From positions 25,036-89,035 of the forward strand of contig NZ_JAMXBE010000019.1 in assembly GCF_024704835.1 (NCBI RefSeq): a stretch of DNA of 64,000 nt, read 5' to 3'. This document shows positions 24,146 to 33,157 of the stretch, piece after piece. The notes under the pieces were generated by a model. The model had not been told where the DNA came from. It did no database searches and worked only from the letters and a program-made list of their open reading frames with translations. Every line of letters starts with the position of its first letter. Within the stretch, counting starts at the first letter, position 1. The DNA is from Parapedobacter tibetensis (GTDB lineage Bacteria; Bacteroidota; Bacteroidia; Sphingobacteriales; Sphingobacteriaceae). Both the position numbers and the translations under genes were made by a program.

Positions 24146-26131
24146 ATGACAACCAAGATTAAACAGATACTACAGATAAAGCTAGTTGCGGCATTGGCCA
24201 TCGCGCTCACCTCGGTGCTAAGCCTGTCCGCTCAGGAGAGCCCCAAAGAGGAAGACTACTTCCGAATCCGAAAAGTACGTACACCGGAAGGTATCATCCT
24301 GGAAGTGGGCGGTTTGACCATGCTTCCCAACGGTAACCTCGGTGTTAGCACACGCCGTGGCGACGTATACATCATCGAGAATCCGACCAGCAGTAATCCA
24401 TATTTCCGGAAGTTCGCCTCGGGCTTGCACGAAATCCTTGGCCTTGCCTATAAGGATGGTGCGCTATATTGTGCCCAGCGCGGTGAACTGACCAAGCTGG
24501 TTGACACCGATAGCGACGGCAAGGCCGACGTGTATGAAACCGTCTATGCCTGGCCCTTGTCGGGGCATTACCATGAGTATTCATTTGGCCCGGTCATCGC
24601 TCCGGACGGGTCGTTTTTCGTAACCGGCAACGTGGCATTCGGCGATGAGGAATGGTGGCGCGGCGAGAGCCGGGTGCCTTGGCGTGGTTGGGCAGTAAAT
24701 ATCACGGAAGACGGTAAACTGACCCCCTGGGCTACGGGCATGCGCTCGCCCGCGGGTCCCGGCCTGCTCAACGGGCAGTTTTTCTACACTGAAAACCAAG
24801 GCGACTGGATTGCATCGGGCGGCCTGTGGCAGGTAAATAAAGGTGATTTTATGGGACACCCTGCCGGATTACGGTGGATCGATTTCGCCGGATCAGCAGT
24901 TAAGCTCACTACCGATCAATTCCTTTCGAAAATGGATGAGCGCCGCATTAAGAATGATCAGGGCCGCTACATCAAGCCGGAGAATATCATCAACGAAACG
25001 CACAAAACTGCATTCGATGCCAAGCGGGAATTTGCCGAATTCCGCCTACCAGCCGTATGGCTGCCCCACGGGATCCTGGGTATCTCCTCATCAGAGCCTA
25101 CCGTCATTCCCGAAGGCACATTCGGTCCGTTCTCCGGACAGGTATTGGTGGGCGACCAAGGGATGAGCATGTTGTCCCGCGTGATGTTGGAAGAAGTAAA
25201 CGGACAGCTCCAGGGAGCGGCCATCGGGTTCCGCAGTGGGTTCCGGTCGGGCATCCTGCGGATGGCGTGGGCGCCCGATGGATCATTGTTCGTAGGCGAA
25301 ACCAACCGTGGCTGGGGTTCCGCGGGCGACGCCAACGAAGGGCTGGAAAGGCTGGAATGGAATAAAAACATCCCGTTTGAAATGCAAACGGTAAAAGCCA
25401 TGCCCGACGGGTTTGAGATTACCTTCACCCTTCCGGTGGATACCGCTTCTGCCAATGACCTCGCGTCGTATCGCGTGGAAAGCTATACCTACAAGTACCA
25501 TCCGGTATATGGCAGTCCACCGGTAGACATGCGTTCACTCCCCATCAAAGGCGTAAAGGTTGCTGCCGATGGCTTAAGCGCGCGGATCATGGTGGATAGC
25601 TTGCGACAACATTACATCCATACAATTATACTGGACGGAATCCGCGAAAAGGACAATTTCTATTCGCTGATCCATCCCACCGCATACTATACCTTGCACA
25701 GCATACCGCAGGGCGCAAAACTGGCGATGAGCGAAGTGAGCACCAAAGACAGCTCCATTCCGGTGGTGATTGAGGAACCAGCACCTCCCTCCGGTCCTGC
25801 TGCTCCAACGGTAAAGCAAGCTAGTAAATCAGCAGTAAAAGCTACACCAGCAAAACCTACCGTGGCCAAGGCGCCGACCTTCAAGGACGTGGAAGGGTTG
25901 CTATCAAGACACACCTGCATAGCCTGCCATAATCCCACAAAAAAGCAGGTCGGTCCTTCGTACTTGGAAATCGCAAAACGGAAGTATTCCAATGAAAAGA
26001 TCGTGGAGTTGATCCACAATCCCCAACCGGAAAACTGGCCCGGCTACGCTACAGAAATGCCTCCGATGCCGCATGTACCGAAAGCAGATGCGCTCAAGAT
26101 TGCAGCCTACATTAATTCGTTAACTAAATAG
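24146..26131 (+). CDS. Soluble-quinoprotein-type dehydrogenase-like protein with C-terminal cytochrome c domain
   Basis: 661 residues from the ATG at 24146, ten bases after the DUF1080-like gene; an upstream in-frame start would overlap that gene. Signal peptide (about 1-30). Residues 40-430 form a beta-propeller of the glucose/sorbosone dehydrogenase type (GGLTMLPNGNLGVSTRRGDV, GTGMRSP-like ATGMRSPAGPGLLNG, LPHGILGISSSEPT, RMAWAPDGSLFVGETNRGWG). An Ala/Pro/Lys linker leads to a cytochrome c domain with CIACH at 591-595 and TEMPPMP supplying Met. Such proteins oxidise sugars and pass electrons to the fused haem. The substrate is unknown. Confidence 0.85.
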   Translation: MTTKIKQILQIKLVAALAIALTSVLSLSAQESPKEEDYFRIRKVRTPEGIILEVGGLTMLPNGNLGVSTRRGDVYIIENPTSSNPYFRKFASGLHEILGLAYKDGALYCAQRGELTKLVDTDSDGKADVYETVYAWPLSGHYHEYSFGPVIAPDGSFFVTGNVAFGDEEWWRGESRVPWRGWAVNITEDGKLTPWATGMRSPAGPGLLNGQFFYTENQGDWIASGGLWQVNKGDFMGHPAGLRWIDFAGSAVKLTTDQFLSKMDERRIKNDQGRYIKPENIINETHKTAFDAKREFAEFRLPAVWLPHGILGISSSEPTVIPEGTFGPFSGQVLVGDQGMSMLSRVMLEEVNGQLQGAAIGFRSGFRSGILRMAWAPDGSLFVGETNRGWGSAGDANEGLERLEWNKNIPFEMQTVKAMPDGFEITFTLPVDTASANDLASYRVESYTYKYHPVYGSPPVDMRSLPIKGVKVAADGLSARIMVDSLRQHYIHTIILDGIREKDNFYSLIHPTAYYTLHSIPQGAKLAMSEVSTKDSSIPVVIEEPAPPSGPAAPTVKQASKSAVKATPAKPTVAKAPTFKDVEGLLSRHTCIACHNPTKKQVGPSYLEIAKRKYSNEKIVELIHNPQPENWPGYATEMPPMPHVPKADALKIAAYINSLTK

Positions 26132-26157
26132 GATTCGGTTTATAAAACAAAATAAGA

Positions 26158-26190
26158 ATGCCACACCGGTTTAGGCTGGTGTGGTGTTTA
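26158..26190 (+). terminator. Hairpin terminator between convergent genes
   Basis: CCACACC (26161-26167) pairs with GGTGTGG (26178-26184) around a 10-base loop, followed by GTTT. It lies between the dehydrogenase stop and the convergent gldB stop and could serve either direction. The U tract is weak. Confidence 0.5.
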
Positions 26191-26200
26191 CATCATATCA

Positions 26201-27235
26201 TCATTTCCCTCTGTACCGCGCCCCATCCAACACCACCTGTGCATCCGTTATCCTTAACAGCTCCTCCAACGTGGTTTCCGGATGCCGCTCCATATACTGC
26301 CTCACAATTTTCCAACCAATATACACACCCAGCTTGGGTGCCGATTCATTCCGCTCACCCAGCTCAGGCGTAAACGGCGCTTCGCCGAGGTATTTCTGGA
26401 TGCGGTTGTAATCCGCCTCAAATAGTAGATTTTCCTGGAGGAACCAAGCCCATACATCACGTTCAAAACGGTTGGCCCAATCCCATTGCTGGCTGGTGTA
26501 ACCGATTTTCAAGCTGTCGGCCACATCAGGCATGGTCCTTTCCATCAGGTATAGCACCTTACCATGATACACCATATGTTGGAGTAAGCTTACATCCAGT
26601 TCATCCTGTGGATAGAGCTCCTCACGGATATAACCTTCTACCACTCGTGGTACGATATTTTCCGGTGTAAAACGTTGGGAAATATAATAAGGAATGCTCT
26701 CCCGCAAGGCAGGATAAAATTTGGAATCGGCCCCTAAGAACATATCCAATCCGATGCCTAGATACCCCTCTCCTATGGGCGTCTGCACGGCAAAGCCCGA
26801 AAAAAAGGCAATAAAATGGGGAATCACGATCTCAGGGAAATAATATTTCAGATGCCGGAATGCATCAGTTAGCCCCGCTTCCTGCGCCTCCATATCCGGA
26901 AAGGTTTCATATACGCTTTTCTTCAAGGCCTTGAAGTCATCCGTCGCTATCACTTGCTTCAATACCGTCGCCAGCCGCACACTGTCCATTGGATTGCCCG
27001 CTTCCAGCATATGTTGCATATAATCGGTGTAAAAAAAACCATAATGATCCAGCCATTCGCGGTTTTTCTGAAAGATATTATCCACATGCAGGCTGTCCAA
27101 CGCTCGGTCAAAACGTTCGATGGAGATATCCACATCAATATGACTGACATCCACCCGGCTTTCTCCCTTGCAAGAAACCAAAGCAATAATCAAAAAAAAG
27201 CAATAAATTTGCAACGGATAGATTTTGAGCATCAT
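26201..27235 (-). CDS. gldB: Gliding motility lipoprotein GldB
   Basis: 344 residues. Lipobox Cys22 (ALVSC) then the GldB pattern: VDISIERFDRALDSL, FPDMEAQEAGLTDAFRHLKYYFPE, GFAVQTPIGEGYLGIGLDMFLGADSKFYP, IPYYISQRFTPENIVPRVVEGYIRE, and a C-terminal ESAPKLGVYIGWKIVRQYMERHPE. The Gln-Thr and the D-L-x-A-W-like helices are those of the DUF2268-like GldB family. GldB is an essential lipoprotein for gliding in Flavobacterium and is conserved in non-gliders. It diverges from a barrel protein and nadE, a common neighbour of gldB. Confidence 0.92.
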   Translation of the reverse strand: MMLKIYPLQIYCFFLIIALVSCKGESRVDVSHIDVDISIERFDRALDSLHVDNIFQKNREWLDHYGFFYTDYMQHMLEAGNPMDSVRLATVLKQVIATDDFKALKKSVYETFPDMEAQEAGLTDAFRHLKYYFPEIVIPHFIAFFSGFAVQTPIGEGYLGIGLDMFLGADSKFYPALRESIPYYISQRFTPENIVPRVVEGYIREELYPQDELDVSLLQHMVYHGKVLYLMERTMPDVADSLKIGYTSQQWDWANRFERDVWAWFLQENLLFEADYNRIQKYLGEAPFTPELGERNESAPKLGVYIGWKIVRQYMERHPETTLEELLRITDAQVVLDGARYRGK

Positions 27236-27335
27236 TTTTGTTCATTAGCCGGCAACGAAGTTAAGGAATTTGATGGGTTTTGATGGAACGCTGATGACAC
27301 TGATTCAAGAGATTTACACAGATTATACCAACAAC

Positions 27336-27998
27336 ATGCAAAAGAAAACAATACTATTCCTCCTTTTAGCGCTACCATTCGTATTCAGTAACCACAAGGG
27401 CTTGGCCCAGGACTATTACAGTTCCACCTATCAATACAAGCCGATATCATTGGGAATCACATTCTCCCCAAATATCGGATGGATGCGGTATGGCGACAAT
27501 GATGAGTATGAAAGCAGCCCCAAATTTGGCTATGCCTACGGCTTGCTGGCCGACTTCGCTTTCTCCGAAAATTATTACTTTTCCACGGGATTACTCATCA
27601 ATACGCTGAATACCGAAACTTCTGGACCATCGCCCGAAACAACGGGTGGAACCCTCGATCGGGATTACCGCCTCCAATATGCCGAGATTCCCATCGCCGT
27701 GAAATTGAAAAGTACGATGCGGTATTTTCGTAGCTACTATGGGCAATTTGGCTTTACCGCCGGTCTCAAACTCAATGCCAAGGAACAGGAAGCCGGGGCT
27801 TCATCACGCCACTCGATGGGTAGTAGTGCAGACTTTCTCCGCCTAGCCTTACAGATTGGTGGAGGGGTGGAATGGCAGCTCGACCATAACCTCGTGATGA
27901 TGACCGGATTGACCTTCAACAATGGTTTCACGAGGGCCGTACGGGCTGGTGAGCCCCGCAATTCGTACATAGCTTTCAATTTCGGAATCTTTTTCTGA
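27336..27998 (+). CDS. PorT-like outer-membrane beta-barrel protein
   Basis: 220 residues from the ATG at 27336 (a frame from 27270 adds residues ahead of the signal peptide). Signal peptide MQKKTILFLLLALPFVFSN then a small barrel: SLGITFSPNIGWMRYGD, YAYGLLADFAFSENYYFSTGLLIN, LQYAEIPIAVKLKS, terminal YIAFNFGIFF with an aromatic end. It resembles the PorT/outer-membrane-protein family in this phylum. Being divergent from gldB and 25 bases ahead of nadE, it may be an envelope part of the type IX/gliding machinery; family identity is likely, function inferred. Confidence 0.8.
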   Translation: MQKKTILFLLLALPFVFSNHKGLAQDYYSSTYQYKPISLGITFSPNIGWMRYGDNDEYESSPKFGYAYGLLADFAFSENYYFSTGLLINTLNTETSGPSPETTGGTLDRDYRLQYAEIPIAVKLKSTMRYFRSYYGQFGFTAGLKLNAKEQEAGASSRHSMGSSADFLRLALQIGGGVEWQLDHNLVMMTGLTFNNGFTRAVRAGEPRNSYIAFNFGIFF

Positions 27999-28023
27999 CC
28001 TTTGCCCTTACTCAAAAAGCCTC

Positions 28024-29667
28024 ATGGTTATTGCCTTAGCACAGCTTAATTACCACATTGGTAATTTCGAACAAAATACCACTAAAATCATCAAGGCCAT
28101 ACACGATGCCAAGCATAAAGGCGCGGATATCGTGATATTTGCTGAATTGGCCATCGGGGGATACCCCGCTAAGGACCTACTGAGATCCAAAGCCTTTTTG
28201 GATGCTTGTCAGGCATCAATCGCCATGATAGCCTCCCAATGCCAGGGTATAGCCTGCATCATCGGCGCGCCCATACCCAACACATCCGGTCAAGGCAAAG
28301 CGCTATTCAATGCCGCCCTCTTCTTTGCTGATGGTGAAGTGCGACAGGTCGTACGCAAAGGGCTCATCCCCGACTACGATGTCTTTGATGAATACCGCTA
28401 TTTCCAACCGGCCAATGAATTCGGATGTATCCATTATCAAGGCACTAAGATTGCGCTTACCATCTGTGAAGACTTGTGGAATGCCACCGAACCTAAACTA
28501 TACCGGAGGAACCCGATGGATAAATTGCGGGAAGAGAATCCTGATGTCGTCATTAATATAGCTGCTTCCCCATTTTCATACAACCACCTCAACGAACGGA
28601 TGGGGGTATTGCAGGCTCAGGCAAGGCAGGCCCAAGCATCGCTGCTCTACCTCAATCAGGTGGGCGCACATACCGATATCATTTTCGATGGCCGCGCCAT
28701 CATCCTCTCACCCGATGGCAGATTGGTGGATATGATGGCCGCCTTTACCGAAGATCTCCGGTACTATGAGCTGAATGGCACGGAAATAACCGCCGTACAT
28801 GACGTAGGCCACTTGCAACAACCCCTGGAAACCGAATTGATACACCAAGCCTTGTTGTTGGGTATCCGCGATTACTTTTTCAAATCGGGCTTCAAAAAAG
28901 CGGTTGTAGGATTGTCGGGCGGGATAGATTCAGCGGTAGTGGCGGCGCTGGCTAGCGAAGCGCTTGGCCCCGAAAATGTAATGGCTGTATTGATGCCCTC
29001 TAAATATTCTAGCGACCACTCCATCAAGGATGCGCAGGATTTGGCGAAAAACATGGGATGCCCACATGAAATCATTCACATACAGCCCATGGCAGACGCA
29101 TTTGACCAAAGCCTCGCTACCGTTTTCGAAAACCTGCATCCCGATACAACCGAGGAAAACATACAGGCCCGCATCCGGGGCACGCTATTGATGGCCATGT
29201 CCAATAAACTTGGCTATATTTTACTCAACACCTCCAACAAAAGTGAAGCCGCTGTGGGCTACGGCACCTTATATGGCGACATGGCCGGGGCACTGGGAGT
29301 CATTGGCGATGTGTATAAAACGCAGGTCTACCAACTGGCCCGGTACATCAATCGTAATGGGGAAATCATCCCGGAAAACACCATCGTGAAACCTCCATCG
29401 GCGGAATTACGACCCGACCAAAAGGATAGCGATTCCCTGCCGGAATATGACCTGCTGGACGCCATCCTCTTCCAGTATATCGAATGCGAAAAAAATGCCG
29501 AGCAAATCATCGCTTTGGGCTTCGCCGAACCCTTGGTGCACCGTATACTGAAAATGACCAACACCGCTGAATTCAAGCGTTTCCAAAGCCCCCCGATATT
29601 GCGCGTCAGCAGCAAGGCCTTCGGTGTAGGCAGGATGATGCCGCTGGTGGCTAGGTATCCGTTGTGA
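28024..29667 (+). CDS. nadE: Glutamine-dependent NAD+ synthetase
   Basis: 547 residues, with an N-terminal nitrilase-type glutaminase (1-250) and C-terminal ATP-pyrophosphatase. Nitrilase triad positions are visible: Glu in VIFAELAIGGYPAKD, Lys in VRKGLIPDYDVFDEYR and Cys in IALTICEDLW. The synthetase P-loop is VVGLSGGIDSAVVAALASEA, followed by LMPSKYSSDHS and NTSNKSEAAVGYGTLYGDMAG. It amidates deamido-NAD using glutamine. ATG 26 bases after the barrel gene, so probably co-transcribed. The two-domain form, rather than the short ammonia-dependent one, is as expected in Bacteroidota. Confidence 0.97.
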   Translation: MVIALAQLNYHIGNFEQNTTKIIKAIHDAKHKGADIVIFAELAIGGYPAKDLLRSKAFLDACQASIAMIASQCQGIACIIGAPIPNTSGQGKALFNAALFFADGEVRQVVRKGLIPDYDVFDEYRYFQPANEFGCIHYQGTKIALTICEDLWNATEPKLYRRNPMDKLREENPDVVINIAASPFSYNHLNERMGVLQAQARQAQASLLYLNQVGAHTDIIFDGRAIILSPDGRLVDMMAAFTEDLRYYELNGTEITAVHDVGHLQQPLETELIHQALLLGIRDYFFKSGFKKAVVGLSGGIDSAVVAALASEALGPENVMAVLMPSKYSSDHSIKDAQDLAKNMGCPHEIIHIQPMADAFDQSLATVFENLHPDTTEENIQARIRGTLLMAMSNKLGYILLNTSNKSEAAVGYGTLYGDMAGALGVIGDVYKTQVYQLARYINRNGEIIPENTIVKPPSAELRPDQKDSDSLPEYDLLDAILFQYIECEKNAEQIIALGFAEPLVHRILKMTNTAEFKRFQSPPILRVSSKAFGVGRMMPLVARYPL

Positions 29668-29737
29668 GGTGCATAGCTACTGATAGCCGATTACCGATAG
29701 CCGATAACAGAATTTCGAAAGAAAAAACCAATATTAT

Positions 29738-29922
29738 ATAAAACAGGGTGCACAGATTTCCGCTATGTTGACTTCGCCAGTCTCCAAAGGGTATTGGGTA
29801 GGCGACCTGCGCAGTCTTTATAACCCCAGGGTAAAGACTGACGAAGTTTCCCCTACGCACAAAGCCAACAAAACTTCGTAAGTCGAGAGTTTGACGGAAA
29901 TTTGTCGTACACCCTATAAAAC
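29738..29922. mobile_element. MITE-like element (171 bp) with 7-bp target duplication
   Basis: The element spans 29745-29915. Its ends are imperfect inverted repeats: left AGGGTGCACAGATTTCCG, right (read inward) AGGGTGTACGACAAATTTCCG. Inside, ACTTCG-CAGTCT pairs with a second inverted copy near 29834-29848. The bases outside both ends are the same seven, ATAAAAC (29738-29744 and 29916-29922), as a transposition target duplication would leave. It holds no gene, so it would need a transposase in trans. Confidence 0.75.
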
Positions 29923-29931
29923 ACTTCAATC

Positions 29932-29992
29932 AATTTTTTTGTATGTTTCCGCTATAAATGCTGCTTCTTAGCGGCAGCGGAGAGATCGATAA
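29932..29992 (+). repeat. Left copy of a perfect 61-bp direct repeat
   Basis: Sixty-one bases beginning AATTTTTTTGTATGTTTCCG and ending GAGAGATCGATAA are repeated exactly at 37275-37335 in the same orientation. The two copies frame the five-gene operon 30229-36506 and the remnants after it. Each copy is followed by a related motif (AATTTYGCTTATTTATG) and a TAnnTTTG promoter. On the reverse strand each copy contains a short C-terminal-looking frame (IDLSAAAKKQHL then stop). Confidence 0.9.
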
Positions 29993-30036
29993 CTGCGAAG
30001 CATTCATGAGTGCCTTTGCAAACAGACAATATCGAA

Positions 30037-30089
30037 TAATTTTGCTTATTTATGACAATTTGGTTTTATCAAATTAATGTTTATCTTTG
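30037..30089 (+). promoter_or_regulatory. Canonical Bacteroidota promoter of the Cys-rich/propeller/barrel operon
   Basis: TTTG (30059-30062), 19 bases, then TATCTTTG (30082-30089): an exact match to the -33/-7 consensus and spacing. Just upstream, TAATTTTGCTTATTTATG (30037-30054) matches with one change the left arm of the palindrome at 37331-37385. The transcript would have a leader of about 135 nt with a small hairpin (ATCTTTTAG-GAAA-CTAAAGAT, 30121-30141). Confidence 0.7.
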
Positions 30090-30228
30090 TTAATAGTGCT
30101 ATAAACGTAGAGAAAGCCTTATCTTTTAGGAAACTAAAGATATAAAAGCAGCTTTTTTTGACACTTTTTTGTTTCTGTGTATTCATTTAAATTATAACTA
30201 AATAAGTTCACTAAATCATTCAAAAATT

Positions 30229-30645
30229 ATGAAAACTAAATTTAAACTTTCTGTATTAGCAGTTTTTAGCCTTTGTTTAGTAACGCTATCGAGTTTTGTG
30301 ACTTCTACTGATCCTGAGGCGCCGGCTGCGTATGTTCCATGTGAAACAGATAGCTTTGAACTTCCATCTTATGCTAAGGTGGATGAAATCGTGGAAGTAG
30401 AGTGTACTGTATGTGAACTGGTGAGGTCTGAGCGACTGTGGAATACTGAAGGTCTCCTTGAAGGTACGCTGTACGAGTATAATGTGGGTTCGGAGCCCGC
30501 CATATTGTATAATATCGATTGTATGTACTCAAGAGATGAGCGCCATAGTTGTACACAACAAGAGATTACAGGGTTGGGTTCTGGTTGTAACAATTTTTTT
30601 GTACCTTGTACAAAAGAAGATGATCCTGAGTGTGTAAACGACTAA
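30229..30645 (+). CDS. Small Cys-rich secreted protein, first gene of an accessory operon
   Basis: 138 residues. Signal peptide (about 1-24, KLSVLAVFSLCLVTLSSF) then an acidic mature part with eight cysteines at 38, 59, 62, 98, 108, 120, 127 and 135, an even number suited to four disulfides. It includes one CTVC pair. I recognise no family; its place ahead of 6-bladed beta-propeller lipoproteins recalls the NVEALA-type small proteins of Bacteroidota, but the NVEALA sequence itself is missing (the matching place reads TDPEAPAA). It is transcribed first from a strong promoter after a 135-nt leader, so it may be the cargo or ligand of the downstream proteins. Confidence 0.75.
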   Translation: MKTKFKLSVLAVFSLCLVTLSSFVTSTDPEAPAAYVPCETDSFELPSYAKVDEIVEVECTVCELVRSERLWNTEGLLEGTLYEYNVGSEPAILYNIDCMYSRDERHSCTQQEITGLGSGCNNFFVPCTKEDDPECVND

Positions 30646-30661
30646 TTGGATAGCGCATAGT

Positions 30662-31921
30662 ATGAAGCACTTCCTTTTTTCGACACTTTGCTCGACCGCT
30701 TTTCTATCCTTAATGGGGGCATGTACAGATTTTAAGGGGCAGAAGAAGGACAACCAACAGATGGAAAGCCTGTCTGATGTGCCTGAAGTGAATATACGGC
30801 CTGATAAGCACGTATCGTTAAATACGAAGGATTTTATTGATTCGGTACAATACATTGCGTTAGAAACTACGCATGAATCTGAATTTGGGGAGATATCCCA
30901 AATTCAGATTGCTGGGGATTTTTTTGTGATTTTGGACAAGTTTACGAATGAAATTTTGTTTTTTAGAAAGAATGGAGGTTTTGTCAGAAAGATCAGTGCT
31001 CAAAACGATGATATCCCAATTCCTTTCAAGAGTATTTTGAAGTTTACGATAGATACTGAAAATGAAATTTTATCATTTCCTGATGCACTATCCCCTTATA
31101 TCTACGAATTTGATTTATTGGGAAATTTTATAAAAACACGAAAAAAGGAGCCGGTAGATTATACAATTCGTGAATCGCATTATTTGAATACATTTAAAAT
31201 TGACTATTTTTCTTATGATAATTCTATGGCCAAAAAGCCCCAGGGTCGTAGTATTACCGTAACGGAGAATGGAAGAGAGAATGCTTCCTATCTATATTTT
31301 GATCCGTCGGTCATTGACCAAGATGATGTATATGGTGCGCGGAAATACTTCTTTCAATCAACTGAGCAGCTGTTGTTTTCCAGACCGTATGATTATACCA
31401 TTTATACGTTTGGGGATAATGGGGAAATGAATGCATACCTTCAGATTTCGTTGCCCGAAAACCTCAGGATTCCGTCGGATTTCTTGACAAGTAATAAATA
31501 CAGTAGCAAAAGGCGTGCTTATACGAACGATAATAAATCTCGAGTATACTTAATCACCGATGTGTATAAAACAGGTAAGATTTTGTATTTCAAGTTAATA
31601 GGTTCTAAATATATCAAAACTCTTCTTTATGATCTTAATACCGATGTTTTGATTAATTTTAGAAATTATCTTTCTGATTCTTCGACACTTTATCTGCCCA
31701 TAGCAGGTACTGATGTTTTGGGTGTTGATAATAACAGGCTGATATCAGTAATCCCTTCCACGCGAATGATCCAGGCTTTGAATACTAATATTAGCATATC
31801 CGGATATTTGGCGTCATTACCCGATCACCTGCGGGAGTACTATAAGCGAGGAAATAACCAAAATCCGGTCTTGGTATTGACAAAATTAAAGAAATCCATT
31901 AATTATGAGACCGATAGTTAG
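30662..31921 (+). CDS. 6-bladed beta-propeller lipoprotein (first copy)
   Basis: 419 residues, lipobox Cys21 (LMGAC). The body follows the 6-bladed beta-propeller family of Bacteroidota (PF17170-like): DFIDSVQYIALETTHESEFGE, QIQIAGDFFVILDK, NGGFVRKIS, FTIDTENEILSFPDALSPYIYEFDLLG, RPYDYTIYTFGDNG and a C-terminal NPVLVLTKLKK. These proteins sit at the cell surface and accompany small secreted peptides or TonB systems; ligands are unknown. It starts 16 bases after the Cys-rich gene and overlaps the next propeller gene by 17 bases. AT-rich coding compared with the second propeller suggests the two copies have different histories. Confidence 0.82.
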   Translation: MKHFLFSTLCSTAFLSLMGACTDFKGQKKDNQQMESLSDVPEVNIRPDKHVSLNTKDFIDSVQYIALETTHESEFGEISQIQIAGDFFVILDKFTNEILFFRKNGGFVRKISAQNDDIPIPFKSILKFTIDTENEILSFPDALSPYIYEFDLLGNFIKTRKKEPVDYTIRESHYLNTFKIDYFSYDNSMAKKPQGRSITVTENGRENASYLYFDPSVIDQDDVYGARKYFFQSTEQLLFSRPYDYTIYTFGDNGEMNAYLQISLPENLRIPSDFLTSNKYSSKRRAYTNDNKSRVYLITDVYKTGKILYFKLIGSKYIKTLLYDLNTDVLINFRNYLSDSSTLYLPIAGTDVLGVDNNRLISVIPSTRMIQALNTNISISGYLASLPDHLREYYKRGNNQNPVLVLTKLKKSINYETDS

Positions 31922-33134
31922 CAGGGTTCTTCTCCAGCTTGCTTTATTCGTGTTCCATGGGGCAGTCCTGGCGAGTATTTGCTTGAGTGAAACCCTAACC
32001 AAGCACGATTCGACCTCAGCAGCTACTGAAATCCGGATAGACCCTGCCGCGGCGAGTGGGGGTACAGATGCCATGCTGTTTGATTCTATCGTTTATATCC
32101 CCTTAGAGACCAATGAGCATTCTGCGTTTTCAATTATTTCGCAGATGGAGGTAACCAACAGCTATTATATTATTTTAGATGGCGGGATGAACAGCCTCTT
32201 TTTCTTTAATCGCGATGGTAGCTTCAGCCATAAGATAGACAAAAACAACAAAAACGAACCTTTTAAGAGCGTCAATAGGTTCACCGTCGATAGGTTTGGA
32301 AATATCGTCTCATTTAAGGATTTTATGACCTCCTATGCCTACACGTTTGGATTGGATGGGGGCTTTATCGATGTGACGGAATCCGACAGCACGGTTTCTT
32401 TTAGAGATTTTACGCTATTCAACGAATTCAGAATCTGTTATCATCCCCGGTATTCCACTAGTGATGATGATCGCGCACGTTTCGAAAATATTGCCCGGTA
32501 TGATACCACGACAGGTGAGCTCCTCGGCGCTTATCTACCTGTTGATTCAACATTGAAGAGTATTAATTTATTCGGCGTACCAAAATACTTTTATTCGTCT
32601 GGCGAGAAGCGCCTGTTGTTTACCCAGCCCTACGATTATACCATCTACGAATTTGATGCCAATGCGGTACCTCATGAGCGGTTTAAAATCATTTTGCCTC
32701 TTCTAAATACACTTCCTTCCGATTTTTTAACGAATCCCATATACTATGGGAAATGGCGCGACTATTTAAGTGCAAGCAGGTCCGTTATTTATTCGATACG
32801 GGAGGTCTACCTCTCTGGAGATTGGCTTTCCTTCTATACCTCTCCCAGTATTCAAGGGAGTGCTTTTCTATACAATCTGGCTACATACGAGGTCTTTAAC
32901 CTGAAAGAAACCGAGGATTCGGCCTTGGGCCTGCCAGTGACGGAGCACGGAAAATTTGTTTTAGCGGTAGACGAGGGCGCGCTGATTTCGGAGGTGTCTT
33001 TCCTTGCTTTGAAAAGACGATACGAAGAAACCCCACGATCAACGCGAAAAAATTTGTTTCCCGAACACCTAAATGTGCTGATGGAAAGCGAAGCGCATAA
33101 CCCAATTCTGAGGTTGTCGTACCTGAAGCAATAA
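31905..33134 (+). CDS. 6-bladed beta-propeller protein (second copy)
   Basis: 409 residues overlapping the preceding gene by 17 bases. Signal peptide (about 1-28); no lipobox at the expected place, only Cys26 in ASICLSE, so it may be secreted rather than lipidated. It parallels the first propeller along its length: FDSIVYIPLETNEHSAF, SYYIILDGGMNSLFFFNRDGSF, RPYDYTIY-equivalent QPYDYTIYEFDAN, LPSDFLTNPIYYGKWRDYL and NPILRLSYLKQ. Tandem divergence of one ancestor is likely. Both copies keep the LPSDFLT and PYDYTIY motifs. Confidence 0.82.
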   Translation: MRPIVSRVLLQLALFVFHGAVLASICLSETLTKHDSTSAATEIRIDPAAASGGTDAMLFDSIVYIPLETNEHSAFSIISQMEVTNSYYIILDGGMNSLFFFNRDGSFSHKIDKNNKNEPFKSVNRFTVDRFGNIVSFKDFMTSYAYTFGLDGGFIDVTESDSTVSFRDFTLFNEFRICYHPRYSTSDDDRARFENIARYDTTTGELLGAYLPVDSTLKSINLFGVPKYFYSSGEKRLLFTQPYDYTIYEFDANAVPHERFKIILPLLNTLPSDFLTNPIYYGKWRDYLSASRSVIYSIREVYLSGDWLSFYTSPSIQGSAFLYNLATYEVFNLKETEDSALGLPVTEHGKFVLAVDEGALISEVSFLALKRRYEETPRSTRKNLFPEHLNVLMESEAHNPILRLSYLKQ

Positions 33135-33157
33135 TTCAAAACTGAATAGACTGAAGT

